From the NCBI RefSeq assembly GCF_003063435.1, contig NZ_NESL01000001.1, positions 186,001 through 250,000 of the forward strand: 64,000 bases of DNA. The letters are read 5' to 3'. Below the pieces are notes generated by a model. That model was not told the origin of the DNA. It saw nothing but the letters and a program-made list of their open reading frames with translations, and did no database searches. The DNA comes from Limnohabitans sp. 2KL-1. GTDB lineage: Bacteria > Pseudomonadota > Gammaproteobacteria > Burkholderiales > Burkholderiaceae_C. The position numbers and the translations under genes were made by a program. Of this stretch, positions 15,910 through 24,600 are shown one piece after another (positions within the stretch are counted from its first letter, which is position 1; each line of letters begins with the position of its first letter).

Positions 15910-16566
15910 TCAGTTCAGTGTGCCGCCGCTGATTGCGGCATCGCCCAGCCCCTGCTGTCGGTGCGCCACCAGCAACGCCAGTGCATGCTGCACCCCTGCG
16001 GTCTGGAAGCTGGCAGGCCAGCTGGGCAGAGTGGGCCCTTTCCATGAGGCGGCTTGCTCGGGCAGCAAGGGCAAGTGCATGAAGCCGCTGTGCACCCCAC
16101 GCCCGGCCAGCGTGTGCTGCAAGGCATAAAACACCTGGTTGCAGACAAAGGTGCCCGCCGTTTGCGACACCGAGGCGGGGAAACCGGCCGCCTTCAAACC
16201 CGCCACCAGCGCCTTGATGGGCAAGGTGCTGAAGTAGGCCGCAGGGCCGTTCACCATCACCGGCACATCGATGGGCTGCGCCCTCGCGTTGTCGGGGATG
16301 CGGGCGTCCATGACATTGATGGCCACGCGCTCGACCGAGAAATCACAGCGCCCCTCGGCCTGGCCCAGCGCCAGCACGATATCGGGGCGGTGCTGTGCCA
16401 GGGCTTGCTGCAAAGCGGGCAGCGCCTGCGCAAACACGCAAGGCAGCTGCACCGTCGTGACCTGCACCCCAGCGATCACCGCACCCTGCAAGGCACGGGC
16501 CACCTCCCAGGACGGGTTGAGACTTTGCCCGCCAAAGGGCTCGAAACCCGTCACCAGGACACGCAT
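15910..16566 (-). CDS. pcp: Pyrrolidone-carboxylate peptidase
   Basis: A 218-residue cytoplasmic cysteine peptidase that removes N-terminal pyroglutamate. Family motifs are VTGFEPFGG at the N-terminus, the catalytic Glu in FSVERVAIN, the catalytic Cys in GTFVCNQVFY and the His in GFMHLPLLP; all three catalytic residues are present. It lies 14 nt downstream of the aldehyde dehydrogenase gene on the same strand, so the two are probably co-transcribed. Confidence 0.92.
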   Translation of the reverse strand: MRVLVTGFEPFGGQSLNPSWEVARALQGAVIAGVQVTTVQLPCVFAQALPALQQALAQHRPDIVLALGQAEGRCDFSVERVAINVMDARIPDNARAQPIDVPVMVNGPAAYFSTLPIKALVAGLKAAGFPASVSQTAGTFVCNQVFYALQHTLAGRGVHSGFMHLPLLPEQAASWKGPTLPSWPASFQTAGVQHALALLVAHRQQGLGDAAISGGTLN

Positions 16567-16580
16567 GAGCGCCGGGCCTT

Positions 16581-18017
16581 TCAGGCGTTGAAGATCGACA
16601 CGGTTTTGGTGTTGAGGTAAGCCTCCAGCGCCTCAGGGCCGCCTTCGGAGCCGTAACCGGAATCCTTCATGCCGCCAAAAGGCAGCTCGGGCCAGGGCGC
16701 AGCGGGTTGGTTGACCCAGAGCATGCCCACGTCCAGGCGCTGGCTGAGCTGGTGCATGGTTTTCATGGAGTTGGTGAAGGCGTAACCGGCCAGACCAAAG
16801 GGCAGGCGGTTGGCTTCGGCAATGGCGTCTTCGATCTTCTCGAAGCTGCGGATCGCGGCGATCGGGCCAAAGGGCTCGTTGACCACCACATCGGCGTCCA
16901 GCGGCACATGCGAGAGCACCGTCGGCGCAAAGAAGTTGCCTTGCGTGCCAATGCGCTCGCCGCCCGTGAGCACCTTGGCACCTTTGGCACGGGCGTCTTG
17001 CACGATGGCCTGCATGGCGGCCAGGCGGCGATCGTTGGCCAGCGGCCCCATCTGCGTGCCTGCGGCCATGCCGTCGCCCACCTGCAGGGCCTGGGCTTGG
17101 GCGGCAAACTGCTCGGCAAAGGCGTCGGCAATGCTGTGGTGCACCAAAAAGCGGGTGGGCGAGATGCAGACCTGGCCCGCGTTGCGGAACTTGGCCGCGC
17201 CCGCGGTTTTCAAGGCCAGGGCGATGTCGGCGTCTTCGGCCAGGATGACCGGGGCGTGGCCGCCCAGCTCCATGGTCACGCGCTTCATGTGCTGGCCCGC
17301 CAGGGCAGACAACTGCTTGCCCACAGGCGTGGAGCCGGTGAAGGTGATCTTGCGGATCAGCGGGTGCGCGATCAGGTAGTTCGAGATTTCGGCGGGGGTG
17401 CCGTAGACCAGACCGATGACGCCCGCAGGCACGCCCGCATCATGGAAAGCGCGGATCAGCTCGGCGGGCGCTGCGGGCGTTTCTTCGGGCGCTTTGACGA
17501 TGATGGAGCAACCCGTGGCCAAAGCGGCGGACATCTTGCGCACGGCCTGGTTGATCGGAAAGTTCCAGGGCGTGAAGGCGGCCACAGGCCCCACGGGCAA
17601 CTTGAGGACTTGCTGCTGCACCTGGATGTTGCGTGGCGGCACGATGCGGCCATACACGCGGCGGCCTTCTTCGGCGAACCACTCGATGATGTCGGCGGCC
17701 GACATGGCCTCGACCTTGGCTTCGGCCAAGGGCTTGCCTTGTTCTTGGGTGAGGAGTTCGGCAATTTGCGGGGCGCGTTCGCGCATCAGCGCAGCGGCCT
17801 TGCGCATGATCGCGCTGCGCTCGTTGGCTGGGGTGTCACGCCACAACTCGAAACCCTTTTGCGCGGCTTGTGCGGCCCGCTCCAGGTCGGGGATGCCGGC
17901 ATGGGCCAGGCGGCCGATTTCGGTGCCGGTGGCGGGGTTGAACACGGCCAAGGTGCGGCCGCCTTCGGCATCGCACCATTGGCCGTTGATGAAGAGTTGA
18001 GTGTGGGGGTAAGTCAT
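16581..18017 (-). CDS. gabD: NAD(P)-dependent succinate-semialdehyde dehydrogenase-type ALDH
   Basis: A 478-residue class 3-like aldehyde dehydrogenase. Visible are [10 protein letters not shown], the nucleotide-binding [10 protein letters not shown], the general base in [13 protein letters not shown] and the catalytic Cys in [12 protein letters not shown]. The SPTRF context and overall form match succinate-semialdehyde dehydrogenases. The ATG at 18017 is preferred over 18113 (GGACGC upstream). It heads a short operon with pcp. It would oxidise semialdehydes to acids feeding the TCA cycle; substrate specificity is inferred. Confidence 0.82.
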   Translation of the reverse strand: MTYPHTQLFINGQWCDAEGGRTLAVFNPATGTEIGRLAHAGIPDLERAAQAAQKGFELWRDTPANERSAIMRKAAALMRERAPQIAELLTQEQGKPLAEAKVEAMSAADIIEWFAEEGRRVYGRIVPPRNIQVQQQVLKLPVGPVAAFTPWNFPINQAVRKMSAALATGCSIIVKAPEETPAAPAELIRAFHDAGVPAGVIGLVYGTPAEISNYLIAHPLIRKITFTGSTPVGKQLSALAGQHMKRVTMELGGHAPVILAEDADIALALKTAGAAKFRNAGQVCISPTRFLVHHSIADAFAEQFAAQAQALQVGDGMAAGTQMGPLANDRRLAAMQAIVQDARAKGAKVLTGGERIGTQGNFFAPTVLSHVPLDADVVVNEPFGPIAAIRSFEKIEDAIAEANRLPFGLAGYAFTNSMKTMHQLSQRLDVGMLWVNQPAAPWPELPFGGMKDSGYGSEGGPEALEAYLNTKTVSIFNA

Positions 18018-18109
18018 AAAGCGTCCAGTGGGCAAACAAACAAAAAAGCCATTGTGGCGGGAAACCGGGCGCGTGCCGTCAACACTGTGACACGGCACGG
18101 GATGAAGGG

Positions 18110-18997
18110 TCATGCCCCTTGCAGGGCAAGCGAGAGGTGCTCGATCAGCACATTCACTCGGTGCGGGATGTAGCGGTTGCTGGGCAAGACGGCGTAAATG
18201 CCCAGCGGTGGGGCTTCAAAGTCCTGCAGGATCTCGACCACCTCGCCGCTTTGCAAAAAGGGCTCGGCAATGAAGTCGGGCTGCAAGGTGATGCCCATGC
18301 CTTGTGCGGTGGCCTGCACCAGAGCCAGGCCATTGTTGGCCTGGATGCGGCCGCGCACCGCAAACGACTGCAACTGGCCTTGCACGCGGTAGGGCCAGCT
18401 CGCCCCCTTGGGGCTCATGGAATAAACCAGGCACTCGTGGTGACGCAACGCCTCGGGGTGGCGCACGCTGCCGTGCTCAGACAGGTAGGCGGGCGAGGCC
18501 AGCGTCAGCAAGCGGCAATGCCCCAGGCTGCGCACGATGTCGCCGGGCTGCAGGTCGGCGGTGATGCGGATCGACAGGTCAATGCCCTCTTCGATCAGGT
18601 TGGCCCGCTGGTCCGAAAAGTCCATCAACAGCTCGATGTGCGGTTGCGCCTTGGCAAACTGCAGCAGAGCGGGCATCAGCCGCTGCAGGCCAAAACTCAG
18701 GGGCAGGCCCAGGCGAATGCGTCCGCGCGGCACGGCTTTTTCTTCGTCCAGACTCGATTCGGCGGCGTCCACCATGTTCAGGATCACACGGCACTTTTCG
18801 AGGTAGGCCGCACCCGCGGGCGTGAGGGTCAGGCTGCGGGTGCTGCGCGTGATGAGCTTGACGCGCAGGTGCTTTTCAAGCGCCGCGATCTGGCGCGTGA
18901 CCACCGAGCGGGCCACCTGCAGCTGGTCGGCCACGGCGGTGAAGGTGCCCGCCTCGGCCACACGCACAAAGATTTGCATTGCATCGAGCTTGTCCAT
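18110..18997 (-). CDS. LysR-type transcriptional regulator
   Basis: A 295-residue LTTR: N-terminal helix-turn-helix ([35 protein letters not shown]) and a C-terminal periplasmic-binding-like effector domain. The start must be the ATG at 18997, since longer readings run into the divergent dehydrogenase. A perfect T-N11-A palindrome lies 1 bp upstream of the start, and the same half-sites occur before the dioxygenase operon at 21745. This suggests autoregulation and control of both the divergent genes and that operon. Confidence 0.9.
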   Translation of the reverse strand: MDKLDAMQIFVRVAEAGTFTAVADQLQVARSVVTRQIAALEKHLRVKLITRSTRSLTLTPAGAAYLEKCRVILNMVDAAESSLDEEKAVPRGRIRLGLPLSFGLQRLMPALLQFAKAQPHIELLMDFSDQRANLIEEGIDLSIRITADLQPGDIVRSLGHCRLLTLASPAYLSEHGSVRHPEALRHHECLVYSMSPKGASWPYRVQGQLQSFAVRGRIQANNGLALVQATAQGMGITLQPDFIAEPFLQSGEVVEILQDFEAPPLGIYAVLPSNRYIPHRVNVLIEHLSLALQGA

Positions 18998-18998
18998 T

Positions 18999-19015
18999 GT
19001 TGCTGATTCTGCAAC
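18999..19015. promoter_or_regulatory. LysR-type box GTTGC-N7-GCAAC
   Basis: Perfect 5-bp inverted repeat with a 7-bp spacer, fitting the T-N11-A LTTR consensus. It lies between lysR and the divergent aldehyde dehydrogenase, abutting the lysR start codon. The half-sites are identical to those at 21595-21611. Confidence 0.65.
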
Positions 19016-19075
19016 AAGACAAGGTGGTCCGAATGCAAGCGGTAAACTGAATGAAAAATATCGGAGATCGGCCCC

Positions 19076-20509
19076 ATGAAACTGCACTACATCGCCAACC
19101 AGCACGTCGCGCCCGCATCTGGGCAGGACATCCCGGTGATCGACCCGTCTACCGGCGAACAGTACGACGCCATTGCCCGAGGCAACGCGGCCGACATCGA
19201 CCGCGCCGTGCACGCCGCCCGCGACGCCTTCCAAGGCGACTGGGGCCGCCTGACCGCCACCGAGCGCGGCCGCCTGCTGCACCGCCTGTCACAGCACATG
19301 CTGGCGCACATCGACGAGCTGGCCGCCATCGAGTCACGCGACTGCGGCAAACCCACCACGCTGGCGCGCGGTGACGTCACGGCCGTGGCGCGTTATTTCG
19401 AGTTCTATGCCGGGGCCGCCGACAAACTCATGGGCGAGACCATTCCCTTCTACAACGGCCACACCGTCTTCACCCTGCGCGAACCGTTTGGCGTGACCGG
19501 CCATGTGATCCCCTGGAACTACCCGCTGCAGATTTTTGGCCGCAGCGTGGCGGCCTCGCTGGCGGTGGGCAATGCCTGCGTGGTCAAGCCCGCCGAAGAC
19601 GCTTGCCTGTCGATCCTGCGTGTGGCCGAGATGGCCGCCGAGGTCGGCTTCCCGGCCGGGGCGCTGAACATCGTCACCGGCTACGGCCACGAGGCGGGCG
19701 ACCTGCTGGTGCGGCACCCGGGTGTGGACCATGTGTCGTTCACCGGCTCGCCCCGTGTGGGCCAGCTGGTGGTGCAGGCGGCGGCCGAACACCATGCACC
19801 CGTCACGCTGGAGCTGGGCGGCAAGTCGCCACAGATCATTTTTGGCGATGCCGACATGGACGCCATGACCACCGTGGTGACCAACGCCATCGTGCAAAAC
19901 GCTGGGCAAACCTGCTCTGCCGGCAGCCGCGCCTTGGTGCACCGCCCGGTGTACGAAGCGGTGGTCGAGCGCCTGGCGAAATCCTTTGCCGCGACCCGAA
20001 CCGGCCCCGCCATCATGGACCTCAACTGCGGCCCCTTGATCCGCGAGTCGCAAATGCAGCGCGTGCGCAGCTTTGTGGAACTGGCTAAGAGCGACGGCCT
20101 GCCGATCGCCGCGCAAGGCCAGCTGGTGCCCGAAGCGCCCCAAGGCGGTTTCTATCAAGTGCCCACGCTGATCCGCGACGTGCCGATCGAACACCGCATC
20201 GCGCAAGAAGAAATCTTCGGCCCGGTGCTGGCCATCAGCCCCTTTGACGACGAAGACCACGCCATCGAACTGGCCAACGGCACCGAATACGGCCTCGCCG
20301 CAGCGCTGTGGACGCAGGACGGCGGACGCCAGTTGCGCATGGCGCGTCGCCTGCAAAGCGGGCAAGTTTTCGTCAACAACTATGGCGCGGGCGGCGGCAT
20401 CGAGCTGCCGTTTGGCGGCGTCAAGGCCAGCGGCCATGGCCGCGAAAAAGGCTTCGAAGCGCTCTACAGCTTCACCACGCTCAAGACCGTCACCATCAAG
20501 CACGGCTGA
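19076..20509 (+). CDS. NAD(P)-dependent aldehyde dehydrogenase
   Basis: A 477-residue aldehyde dehydrogenase of the betaine/aromatic aldehyde type. Motifs are VIPWNYPLQ, FTGSPRVGQ, the general base in VTLELGGKSPQI and catalytic Cys in NAGQTCSAGSR, with GREKGFEAL near the C-terminus. It is divergent from lysR (78-bp gap) and followed 18 nt later by a beta-hydroxyacid dehydrogenase, suggesting a two-step oxidation of an alcohol or hydroxyacid. The substrate is unassigned. Confidence 0.85.
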   Translation: MKLHYIANQHVAPASGQDIPVIDPSTGEQYDAIARGNAADIDRAVHAARDAFQGDWGRLTATERGRLLHRLSQHMLAHIDELAAIESRDCGKPTTLARGDVTAVARYFEFYAGAADKLMGETIPFYNGHTVFTLREPFGVTGHVIPWNYPLQIFGRSVAASLAVGNACVVKPAEDACLSILRVAEMAAEVGFPAGALNIVTGYGHEAGDLLVRHPGVDHVSFTGSPRVGQLVVQAAAEHHAPVTLELGGKSPQIIFGDADMDAMTTVVTNAIVQNAGQTCSAGSRALVHRPVYEAVVERLAKSFAATRTGPAIMDLNCGPLIRESQMQRVRSFVELAKSDGLPIAAQGQLVPEAPQGGFYQVPTLIRDVPIEHRIAQEEIFGPVLAISPFDDEDHAIELANGTEYGLAAALWTQDGGRQLRMARRLQSGQVFVNNYGAGGGIELPFGGVKASGHGREKGFEALYSFTTLKTVTIKHG

Positions 20510-20527
20510 ACGCCGCTGGAGCCTCAC

Positions 20528-21418
20528 ATGCAAAACCCCCGCATCGGCATGATCGGCCTGGGCCTGATGGGCCTGGGCATCGCCACCAACATCGTCAAAA
20601 AAGGCTTCGCGCTCACGGCCATGGCGCACCCGGGCAACCAGCCACTGGCCGAGCTGATCGCCGCAGGCGCCCAAACCGCACCCACCGCGCAGGCGGTGGC
20701 CCAAGCCAGCGACATCGTCATCCTCTGCGTCAACGGCTCGGCCCAGGTCGAAGCCATTTTGGCGGGTGACACGGGTTTGCTGGCGGGCTTGCGCGCAGGC
20801 ATGACGGTGATCGACTGCTCCACCAGCATCCCCGCGTCCACCCAGCAGGTGGCGGCCACGCTGGCCCAACGTGGCGTGCGTTTCATGGACGCGGCCATGA
20901 CCCGCACCCCCAACGAGGCCATGCAAGGCCGCCTGAACCTGCTGATCGGCGGTGATGCGGCGCTGCTGGAAGAAGTGCGCCCCCTGCTGTCCACCTTTGC
21001 CGAAAACATCGTGCATGCCGGTGGCGTGAGCGCCGGCCACAGCATGAAGCTGCTGCACAACTTCGTCTCGCTCGGCTCGGTCACGCTGCTGGCAGAGGCG
21101 GCCGCCTGCGCACGCCGCTCGGGCATCGACGACGCGGTGTTTGTCGAAGTTCTGGAAAAAGGCGGTGGCTGGGGCGCGGCGCTCGAGCGCCTCAAGCCCT
21201 ACCTGCTGCGCGGCGAAACCTCGGGCCTGCGGTTTTCGATGGGCAACGCCCTCAAGGACCTGGGCTACTACGCCGACATGGCGCGCGAAACCGGCTCGCA
21301 CGACGCCGCCGCCCAAGCCATGCAGGCCACGCTGGCTGCGGCCTGCCAGTCAGTCGACCCGCAAACCCTGCTGCCCGAGCTGGTGGGCCAGTTGGCCAAG
21401 GGCGCACTCAAGGCCTGA
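20528..21418 (+). CDS. Beta-hydroxyacid dehydrogenase (3-hydroxyisobutyrate dehydrogenase family)
   Basis: A 296-residue NAD(P)-dependent oxidoreductase: N-terminal dinucleotide motif GLGLMGLGIATNIV, substrate-binding DCSTSIPAS, and the catalytic Lys in GHSMKLLHN. The family includes tartronate-semialdehyde and 3-hydroxyisobutyrate reductases. It is co-directional with the preceding aldehyde dehydrogenase and likely in the same LysR-controlled unit. Confidence 0.85.
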   Translation: MQNPRIGMIGLGLMGLGIATNIVKKGFALTAMAHPGNQPLAELIAAGAQTAPTAQAVAQASDIVILCVNGSAQVEAILAGDTGLLAGLRAGMTVIDCSTSIPASTQQVAATLAQRGVRFMDAAMTRTPNEAMQGRLNLLIGGDAALLEEVRPLLSTFAENIVHAGGVSAGHSMKLLHNFVSLGSVTLLAEAAACARRSGIDDAVFVEVLEKGGGWGAALERLKPYLLRGETSGLRFSMGNALKDLGYYADMARETGSHDAAAQAMQATLAAACQSVDPQTLLPELVGQLAKGALKA

Positions 21419-21448
21419 AGCCGCCCCCCCCGCGCCCAGAAGTTCATT

Positions 21449-21522
21449 GTGGGAGCGAGCCCCCGCTCGCGAATCTGCGCCGAAGGCTCTGCACGCATTC
21501 GGCCGCAGGGGCGGCCTCCTAC
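21449..21522. repeat. REP/BIME-like intergenic repeat
   Basis: A GTGGGAGCGAGCCCCCGCTC head that can form a hairpin (GCGAG/CTCGC), followed by CGGCCGCAGGGGCGGCCTCC as an inverted tail ending in CCTAC. The tail is nearly identical to the element at 41176-41233. These are extragenic palindromes of the GTAGGAGC type. Confidence 0.65.
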
Positions 21523-21594
21523 TGATACCGGCATCCCGCGCAGGGGCAGCCTGCTGCTGATTCAGCACCAAAAAAACTGTTGCGCCCATCAATT

Positions 21595-21611
21595 GTTGCA
21601 ATCAATGCAAC
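21595..21611. promoter_or_regulatory. LysR-type box GTTGC-N7-GCAAC upstream of the dioxygenase operon
   Basis: Perfect palindrome, extended to TTGTTGCA-N5-TGCAACAA at 21593-21613. The same half-sites and spacing occur at the lysR promoter (18999-19015). It lies about 133 bp upstream of the dioxygenase start. Confidence 0.65.
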
Positions 21612-21744
21612 AAGCATTTGTAGATTTGCTACTTTTTCGAATCGATTGAAGCACCTAAAGTTCGATCCATCGGTGGCACACCAACCTGTTTTGGCGCCAC
21701 CCCTTTAACCCGGACTTGTACCGAACTTTTCATTGCCCACCACC

Positions 21745-22530
21745 ATGACCGCCCCACGCTCTGTCCTGTTTGTGCCCCACGGCTCCCCCATGTTTGCACT
21801 GCATCCCGGTGCGGCGGGCGGGGCCATGACGCAGGTGGCGGCGCAACTGGGGACGCCCCGCGCCATCGTGGTGGTCAGCCCGCACTGGGAAACGGCGGTG
21901 CCCACGGTCGGTTTTGCCACCCGGCCCGAGACCATCCACGACTTTGGCGGCTTTGACCCGCGTCTGTACGAAATGCAATACCCCGCCACCGGCTGCCCCG
22001 AGGTGGCCGCGCAAGTGGTGACCGCCCTGCAAGCGGCTGGCCTGCCCGTGGCGCAAGACGCCCAGCGTGGCTTGGACCACGGCGCGTGGATTCCCCTGCG
22101 GCAGATGTTCCCCGACGCCGACGTGCCGGTGGTGCCGCTGTCGGTGCAAAGTCACTTGGGCCCCGAGCATGCCTACCGCGTAGGCCAGGCGCTGGCCGGT
22201 CTGGCGCAGCAAGGCATTTTGGTGCTGGCCTCCGGCAACATCACGCACAACCTGCGCGACTTTATGGTGGTGCGCATGCAAGGCGGTGCCACACCCGCTT
22301 ATGTGCAGACCTTCGCCGACTGGATTCACACCCACATGACCGAGCGCGATGTGCCCGGCCTGTTGGCCTACCGCCAGCAAGCCTCTGGCCAGCGTGCCCA
22401 CCCCAGCGACGAGCACCTGCTGCCGCTGTTCATCGCCCTGGGCGCTGCGGGCGATGGCGCACAGCCGCAGGCGTTTTTCCGGGGTATCAGTGACCATGTG
22501 ATCGCCATGGATGGCTACACATTCCACTGA
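21745..22530 (+). CDS. LigB/DODA-type extradiol ring-opening dioxygenase
   Basis: A 261-residue class III extradiol dioxygenase related to 4,5-DOPA dioxygenase and YgiD. Metal and catalytic His residues are visible in FVPHGSP, VVSPHWET, GLDHGAWIPL and ITHNLRD. The ATG at 21745 is preferred over an upstream TTG at 21733. It heads an operon with cytochrome b561 and two YceI genes, spaced 21-59 nt, preceded by a LysR box. It would open a catechol ring; the physiological substrate is unknown. Confidence 0.85.
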   Translation: MTAPRSVLFVPHGSPMFALHPGAAGGAMTQVAAQLGTPRAIVVVSPHWETAVPTVGFATRPETIHDFGGFDPRLYEMQYPATGCPEVAAQVVTALQAAGLPVAQDAQRGLDHGAWIPLRQMFPDADVPVVPLSVQSHLGPEHAYRVGQALAGLAQQGILVLASGNITHNLRDFMVVRMQGGATPAYVQTFADWIHTHMTERDVPGLLAYRQQASGQRAHPSDEHLLPLFIALGAAGDGAQPQAFFRGISDHVIAMDGYTFH

Positions 22531-22551
22531 AATTGATCCAAGGAATACCCC

Positions 22552-23094
22552 ATGAACACGCCCAGCCCACTGAATTACACCCGCACCGCCAAAAGCCTGC
22601 ACTGGCTGATGGCCCTGATGATCTTCGGCCTGCTGGCCTTGGGCTTTTACATGAGCGACCTGCCTCTGTCACCCGAGAAGCTGCAGTATTACTCTTGGCA
22701 CAAATGGGCGGGCGTGAGCGTGTTCGCACTGGTCTGGTTGCGCTTGGTCTGGCGCGTCACGCACCGCCCGCCCGCCATGCCGGACCACATGTCCGCCCCC
22801 ATGCAATGGGCCGCCCACGCCGGTCACTTTGCGCTGTATGCCTTGATGATCGCCATCCCTTTGAGCGGCTGGTTGATGAGTTCGGCCAAGGGCGTGCAGA
22901 CCGTCTGGTTTGGTGTGCTGCCCATCCCCGACCTGATTGGCAAAGACAAAGAACTGGGCAAAAGCCTGGCCGAATTGCACGAAGCCCTGAGCATCGGCTT
23001 GCTGCTGCTGATCGCAGGCCACGCCGCAGCAGCGTTCTTCCATCACTTCTTTCACAAAGACGACACGCTGCGCCGCATGCTGCCTGCCCGTTGA
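22552..23094 (+). CDS. Cytochrome b561-family membrane protein
   Basis: A 180-residue inner-membrane diheme cytochrome b561 with four predicted transmembrane helices. Heme-ligand His candidates are in LHWLMALMIF, YYSWHKWAG and LIAGHAAAAFFHHFFH. Superoxide- or quinol-linked electron transfer is known for the family. It is followed by yceI genes, the same arrangement as yceJ-yceI in E. coli, which suggests a conserved membrane/periplasm pair. Confidence 0.88.
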   Translation: MNTPSPLNYTRTAKSLHWLMALMIFGLLALGFYMSDLPLSPEKLQYYSWHKWAGVSVFALVWLRLVWRVTHRPPAMPDHMSAPMQWAAHAGHFALYALMIAIPLSGWLMSSAKGVQTVWFGVLPIPDLIGKDKELGKSLAELHEALSIGLLLLIAGHAAAAFFHHFFHKDDTLRRMLPAR

Positions 23095-23118
23095 TGCCCC
23101 CAGTTTCAAGGAATCCAC

Positions 23119-23685
23119 ATGAACACCGTTTTGAAAAACCTGCTTGTCTTGAGCGCCAGTGCGCTGGCCTTGCAGGCCCAGGCCGTGCCTTACACCGCCA
23201 TCGTCCCGGCCAAAAGCAGCGTCACGTTCAGCTACAAGCAAATGGGCGTGGCCATGGACGGGCGCTTCAAAAAGTTTGCCGCGCAGGTGAACTTCGACCC
23301 GGCCAAAGCCGAACAAGCCAAGGCCAGCTTTGACGTCGAGCTGGCCAGCGTGGACGCAGGTTCCAGCGAAGCCGACGACGAAGTCGTGACCAAATCGTGG
23401 TTCAACACGGCGGCTTTCCCCAAAGCCAGTTTTGTCGCCAAGCAGATCAAGCAAACCGCCCCCAACCAGTACGAAGTGCAGGGCACGTTGAGCATCAAAG
23501 GCCTGAGCCGCGATGTGAAGTTCCCGATGAAGCACACCGCACAAGGCAAAGACGGCTTGCTGACGGGCGGCTTCAGCATGAAGCGTGCGGACTACAGCAT
23601 CGGCGAAGGCATGTGGGCCAAGTTCGATGTGGTGGCCAACGACATTCAGGTCCATTTTTCCATCACCACAACACTGGGCAAATGA
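23119..23685 (+). CDS. YceI-family periplasmic protein
   Basis: A 188-residue exported lipocalin-like barrel of the YceI family, with a Sec signal ending at LQAQA. Family features are PAKSSVTFSYKQMGVAMDG and LSIKGLSRDVKFPM. YceI proteins bind isoprenoid-like ligands such as polyprenyl or ubiquinone precursors. It lies between cytochrome b561 and a second, diverged YceI gene; ligand here unknown. Confidence 0.88.
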   Translation: MNTVLKNLLVLSASALALQAQAVPYTAIVPAKSSVTFSYKQMGVAMDGRFKKFAAQVNFDPAKAEQAKASFDVELASVDAGSSEADDEVVTKSWFNTAAFPKASFVAKQIKQTAPNQYEVQGTLSIKGLSRDVKFPMKHTAQGKDGLLTGGFSMKRADYSIGEGMWAKFDVVANDIQVHFSITTTLGK

Positions 23686-23744
23686 AGCCGCTCAAGGCAT
23701 TCCGCCCCTTTTAACCCACTCAATTTTTCAACAGGAGTTTTCCC

Positions 23745-24323
23745 ATGACATCGTTCAAAAAAATCGCAGCCGCTTTGGCCTTCGCATCGGTGGCCGCAGG
23801 CTCGGCCCTGGCCGCACCCGTGACCTACAACGTGGACGGCTCGCACACCTTCCCGCGCTTTTCGTACTCGCACTTTGGCTACTCGACCCAGTTGAGCAGT
23901 TTCACCAACACCAGTGGCAAAGTGGTGTTGGATGCAGCGGCCAAAACCGGCTCGGTCGACATCACCATCGACATGAAAACGGTCAACACCGGTTTTGCTG
24001 ATTTCAACGGCCACATCCAGGGTGAAGACTTCCTGGACACCGCGAAGTTCCCCACCGCCACCTTCAAGTCCACCCAAGTGGTGTTTGAAGGCGACAAGCC
24101 CAAAGCCATCGAAGGCAACCTGACCATCAAAGGCATCACCAAGCCCGTGACCCTCACGGTCACCAGCTTCCAGGCCATGCCCCACCCCATGATGAAAAAG
24201 CCAGCTTTGGGTGCCAACGCTTTCACCACCATCAAGCGCACCGAGTTCAACGCGGGCAAATTCGCACCTTACGTGGGTGACGAGGTGCGCATCGACGTGG
24301 CCATTGAGGCCATCGCACCCTGA
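23745..24323 (+). CDS. YceI-family periplasmic protein, second copy
   Basis: A 192-residue YceI protein with a Sec signal ending in SALAAP and the motifs YNVDGSHTFPRFSYSHFGYS and LTIKGITKPVTLTV. It is more like canonical E. coli YceI than the preceding copy. Two non-identical paralogues side by side suggest different ligands. It is the last gene of the dioxygenase-b561 operon. Confidence 0.88.
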   Translation: MTSFKKIAAALAFASVAAGSALAAPVTYNVDGSHTFPRFSYSHFGYSTQLSSFTNTSGKVVLDAAAKTGSVDITIDMKTVNTGFADFNGHIQGEDFLDTAKFPTATFKSTQVVFEGDKPKAIEGNLTIKGITKPVTLTVTSFQAMPHPMMKKPALGANAFTTIKRTEFNAGKFAPYVGDEVRIDVAIEAIAP

Positions 24324-24329
24324 GAGGTG

Positions 24330-24420
24330 TTAGGCGTTGAGCGTCTAGCGTCTAGCGTCGAGAGTCGAGAGTCGAGAGTCGAGAGTTAGGCGTTAGGCGT
24401 TAGGCGTTAGGCGTTAGGGC
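24330..24420. repeat. Heptanucleotide tandem repeat array (13 units)
   Basis: Continuous 7-bp units: TTAGGCG, TTGAGCG, TCTAGCG twice, TCGAGAG four times, TTAGGCG four times and TTAGGGC. Identical units are clustered in blocks, which suggests local slippage expansion. The array starts 7 bp after the yceI stop. It is not in a gene. Confidence 0.9.
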
Positions 24421-24600
24421 GAGCGCTTGAACTTTCGCTTGCAGGCGCAGTCCCTGGCCGCGATGTCCGCCAGCCGACCCTCATGTGGGCGTGGTCTGCG
24501 GGTGCGATCTTCCTGGGGTCATGCGCAGCGTCTTTGCCGCACAAGCCTCCAAGACCTTCGCCCATCCTTAGCCGCCTTGCACGCAGGCCGGGGCTGCTTG
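24421..24600. other. Intergenic spacer
   Basis: About 180 bp between the heptamer array and the end of the histidine kinase gene. Nothing recognisable was seen. Confidence 0.5.

Noticed and set aside
19334..21316. 660-residue open frame on the minus strand
   Set aside because: It is antisense to the aldehyde dehydrogenase and hydroxyacid dehydrogenase and shows no family motif.
24330..24420. CRISPR-like array
   Set aside because: The units are 7 bp and contiguous with no spacers, so this is a simple satellite.
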